NCBI GenBank assembly: GCA_964556785.1
Contig: CAZKXM010000101.1
Span: 1-5,911, forward strand
DNA from: CAG-1031 sp964556785
Lineage (GTDB): Bacteria; Bacteroidota; Bacteroidia; Bacteroidales; Muribaculaceae
Direction: 5' to 3'
DNA length: 5,911 nt
In this document: in pieces, positions 4,899-5,911 of the stretch
Layout of the letters: every line of letters begins with the position of its first letter
How positions within the stretch are numbered: position 1 is the stretch's first letter
Made by a program: the position numbers and the translations under genes
Notes under the pieces: model-generated
The model's input: the letters and a program-made list of their open reading frames with translations, nothing else
Told to the model about the DNA's origin: nothing
Database searches by the model: none

Positions 4899-5369
4899 TC
4901 AGTCAAGCCGCGCAATCATCTCGGCCGGAGTGAGCCCCAGAAGCGGGTGGCGCCACTGCGGGGCAAGCTCGAGCATGGGCCTGAGCACGAACAGGCGCCG
5001 GTGCATCATGGGGTGTGGCAGGGTCAGTTCGGGAGTGGCGGTCACAATCGTGTCGACGGCAATCAGGTCGATGTCGATGCGGCGGTCAATGTAGGCCCCT
5101 GAGGCATCGCGGTGTGGCGACGGGTCGATCGAGCGCTCCACTGCCTGCAGCTCGCCGAGGAGCTGGCCGGGCTCGAGAGAGGTCTCGATGGCCAGACCGA
5201 TGTTGACGAACGGGTTGGCCGACACGTAGCCCCAGGGCTCCGACTCCACCGGCTCTGCACACCGTGCCGTGGCGCCGAGACGCGACTCAATGGCGGCGAC
5301 CGCCCTCTCCAGAACTGAAAGGCGGTCGCCGAGATTCGAGCCTAAGTTGATGTAGGCAATGTGGTTCAT
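4899..5369 (-). CDS. folK: 6-hydroxymethyl-7,8-dihydropterin pyrophosphokinase (HPPK)
   Basis: FolK transfers pyrophosphate from ATP to 6-hydroxymethyl-7,8-dihydropterin, the step before dihydropteroate synthase in folate synthesis. The 156-aa protein has the expected length for a stand-alone HPPK. Motifs in order are: YINLGSNLGDR (residues 6-16), substrate-loop region PWGY..NPFVN (45-56), the E78-R79 helix, YIDRRIDIDLIAVD (93-106) with D99 and D101 as the expected Mg2+ ligands, and LPHPMMHRRLFVLRPMLELAPQWRHP near the C-terminus. It lies 68 bp downstream of infB and 37 bp upstream of manA, all on the same strand. The ATG at 5369 places the first motif at the usual distance from the N-terminus. 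No folB or folP is fused to it. Confidence 0.95.
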   Translation of the reverse strand: MNHIAYINLGSNLGDRLSVLERAVAAIESRLGATARCAEPVESEPWGYVSANPFVNIGLAIETSLEPGQLLGELQAVERSIDPSPHRDASGAYIDRRIDIDLIAVDTIVTATPELTLPHPMMHRRLFVLRPMLELAPQWRHPLLGLTPAEMIARLD

Positions 5370-5382
5370 CTGGCCGTGTGCT

Positions 5383-5431
5383 GATGCCGGCTGATCAGGC
5401 GGCGGGACAGCCCCGCCGGCCCGGCGGCATC
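5383..5431 (-). other. GC-rich hairpin in the infB-folK gap
   Basis: An outer 7-bp stem, GATGCCG (5383-5389) with CGGCATC (5425-5431), encloses an inner 7-bp stem, CGGCGGG (5400-5406) with CCCGCCG (5412-5418), with a 5-nt loop. It begins a few bases after the infB stop on the minus strand. No U-run follows, so it is not a standard intrinsic terminator. It may trim or stabilise the infB mRNA 3' end or reduce read-through into folK. Confidence 0.4.
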
Positions 5432-5437
5432 GGTGAG

Positions 5438-5911
5438 TCAGAGCGATTTCTTAACCTCAACTTCCTCGAAGGCTTCGATGATGTCGCCCTCGTGGATGTC
5501 GTTGTATCCGGCGATCGAGAGGCCGCAGTCGTAACCGGCGGTCACTTCCTTGACATCGTCCTTCATTCGCTTGAGCGATCCGAGATCGCCGGTGTATTTC
5601 ACGATACCGTCGCGGATCAGGCGCACCTTGCATCCTCGCTTGATCTTTCCGTCGCGCACAAGAGCACCGGCGATGGTGCCCACCTTGGAGATGCGGAATG
5701 TCTGAAGCACCTCGGCTGTACCGGTAACCTCTTCCTTGATCTCGGGGGCGAGCATTCCCTCCATGGCATCCTTCACCTCCTCGATGGCCTGATAGATCAC
5801 CGAGTAGAGGCGGATCTCCACACCCTCGCGCTCGGCCTCGCGGCGTGCGGCCAGCGACGGGCGCACCTGGAAGCCGATAATGATGGCGTCGGAAGCGGCG
5901 GCCAGTGTGAC
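5438..5911 (-). CDS. infB: Translation initiation factor IF-2, C-terminal part
   Basis: IF-2 is the GTPase that brings initiator fMet-tRNA to the ribosome and promotes subunit joining. Only the last 157 codons are in the window; the reading frame is open to the right edge (VTLAAASDAIIIGFQ precedes VRPSLAARREAEREGVEIR). The sequence matches the end of domain III and domain IV: SDAIIIGFQVRP, GVEIRLYSVIYQAIEEVKDAMEGMLAPE, FRISKVGTIAGALVRDGKIKRG, VRLIRDGIVKYTGDLGSLKRMKDDVKEVTAGYDCGLSI, and the terminal GDIIEAFEEVEV. Domain IV is the part that binds the fMet-tRNA acceptor end. The G domain and N-terminus lie outside. folK follows 68 bp downstream. A GTG at 5866 is internal and is not a start. Confidence 0.95.
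   Translation of the reverse strand, partial: VTLAAASDAIIIGFQVRPSLAARREAEREGVEIRLYSVIYQAIEEVKDAMEGMLAPEIKEEVTGTAEVLQTFRISKVGTIAGALVRDGKIKRGCKVRLIRDGIVKYTGDLGSLKRMKDDVKEVTAGYDCGLSIAGYNDIHEGDIIEAFEEVEVKKSL

Noticed and set aside
4862..4915. Upstream start adding 18 residues to ManA
   Set aside because: It would overlap the end of folK and precede the normal N-terminal ManA pattern; the ATG at 4861 fits family length.
4079..5102. Plus-strand open frames opposite manA and folK (4079-4552, 4653-5102)
   Set aside because: Both overlap clear enzyme genes with conserved catalytic motifs on the minus strand; high GC keeps antisense frames open.

Overview
The window looks like chromosomal DNA from a member of the Bacteroidales; Muribaculaceae is my best guess, not a proven one. 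The reasons are: promoters of the Bacteroidota type (TTTG, then about 19-20 bp, then TAnnTTTG) in front of two tRNA genes; little sign of Shine-Dalgarno sequences; a ribosomal protein S16 with a long Ala/Glu/Lys-rich C-terminal tail; a lipoprotein with an acidic CGDDDDK start like the Bacteroides surface-export signal; and a secreted protein ending in a YYNLQGMRV...NGIFIR...KVLVK tail typical of this order.

Layout. Positions 1-47 hold only the first codons of a minus-strand gene (possibly Fic family, weakly supported). Its upstream region carries a promoter and two copies of a three-half-site TACCAC element. Positions 217-320 hold two terminator-like hairpins, then tRNA-Lys(CUU), all on the minus strand. 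Positions 509-1264 hold, on the minus strand, tRNA-Pro(CGG), rpsP and the rpsP terminator. On the plus strand, a PepSY-like surface lipoprotein and hypA lie 24 bp apart and end in a strong hairpin shared with the converging gene. Positions 2419-3738 (minus) encode a large secreted protein of unknown function. Positions 3878-5911 (minus) hold, in order of transcription, the 3' end of infB, folK and manA.

The right half is mostly housekeeping: translation initiation (IF-2), folate synthesis (HPPK) and mannose/fructose phosphate interconversion. The central genes are less routine: a HypA nickel chaperone with no other hydrogenase or urease maturation gene in the window, beside a surface lipoprotein, and a secreted beta-rich protein with a sorting-type tail.

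I see no CRISPR array, insertion sequence, phage gene or clearly new system. The least explained structure is the repeated half-site cluster at 79-183, which sits on the predicted promoter of the gene running off the left edge.
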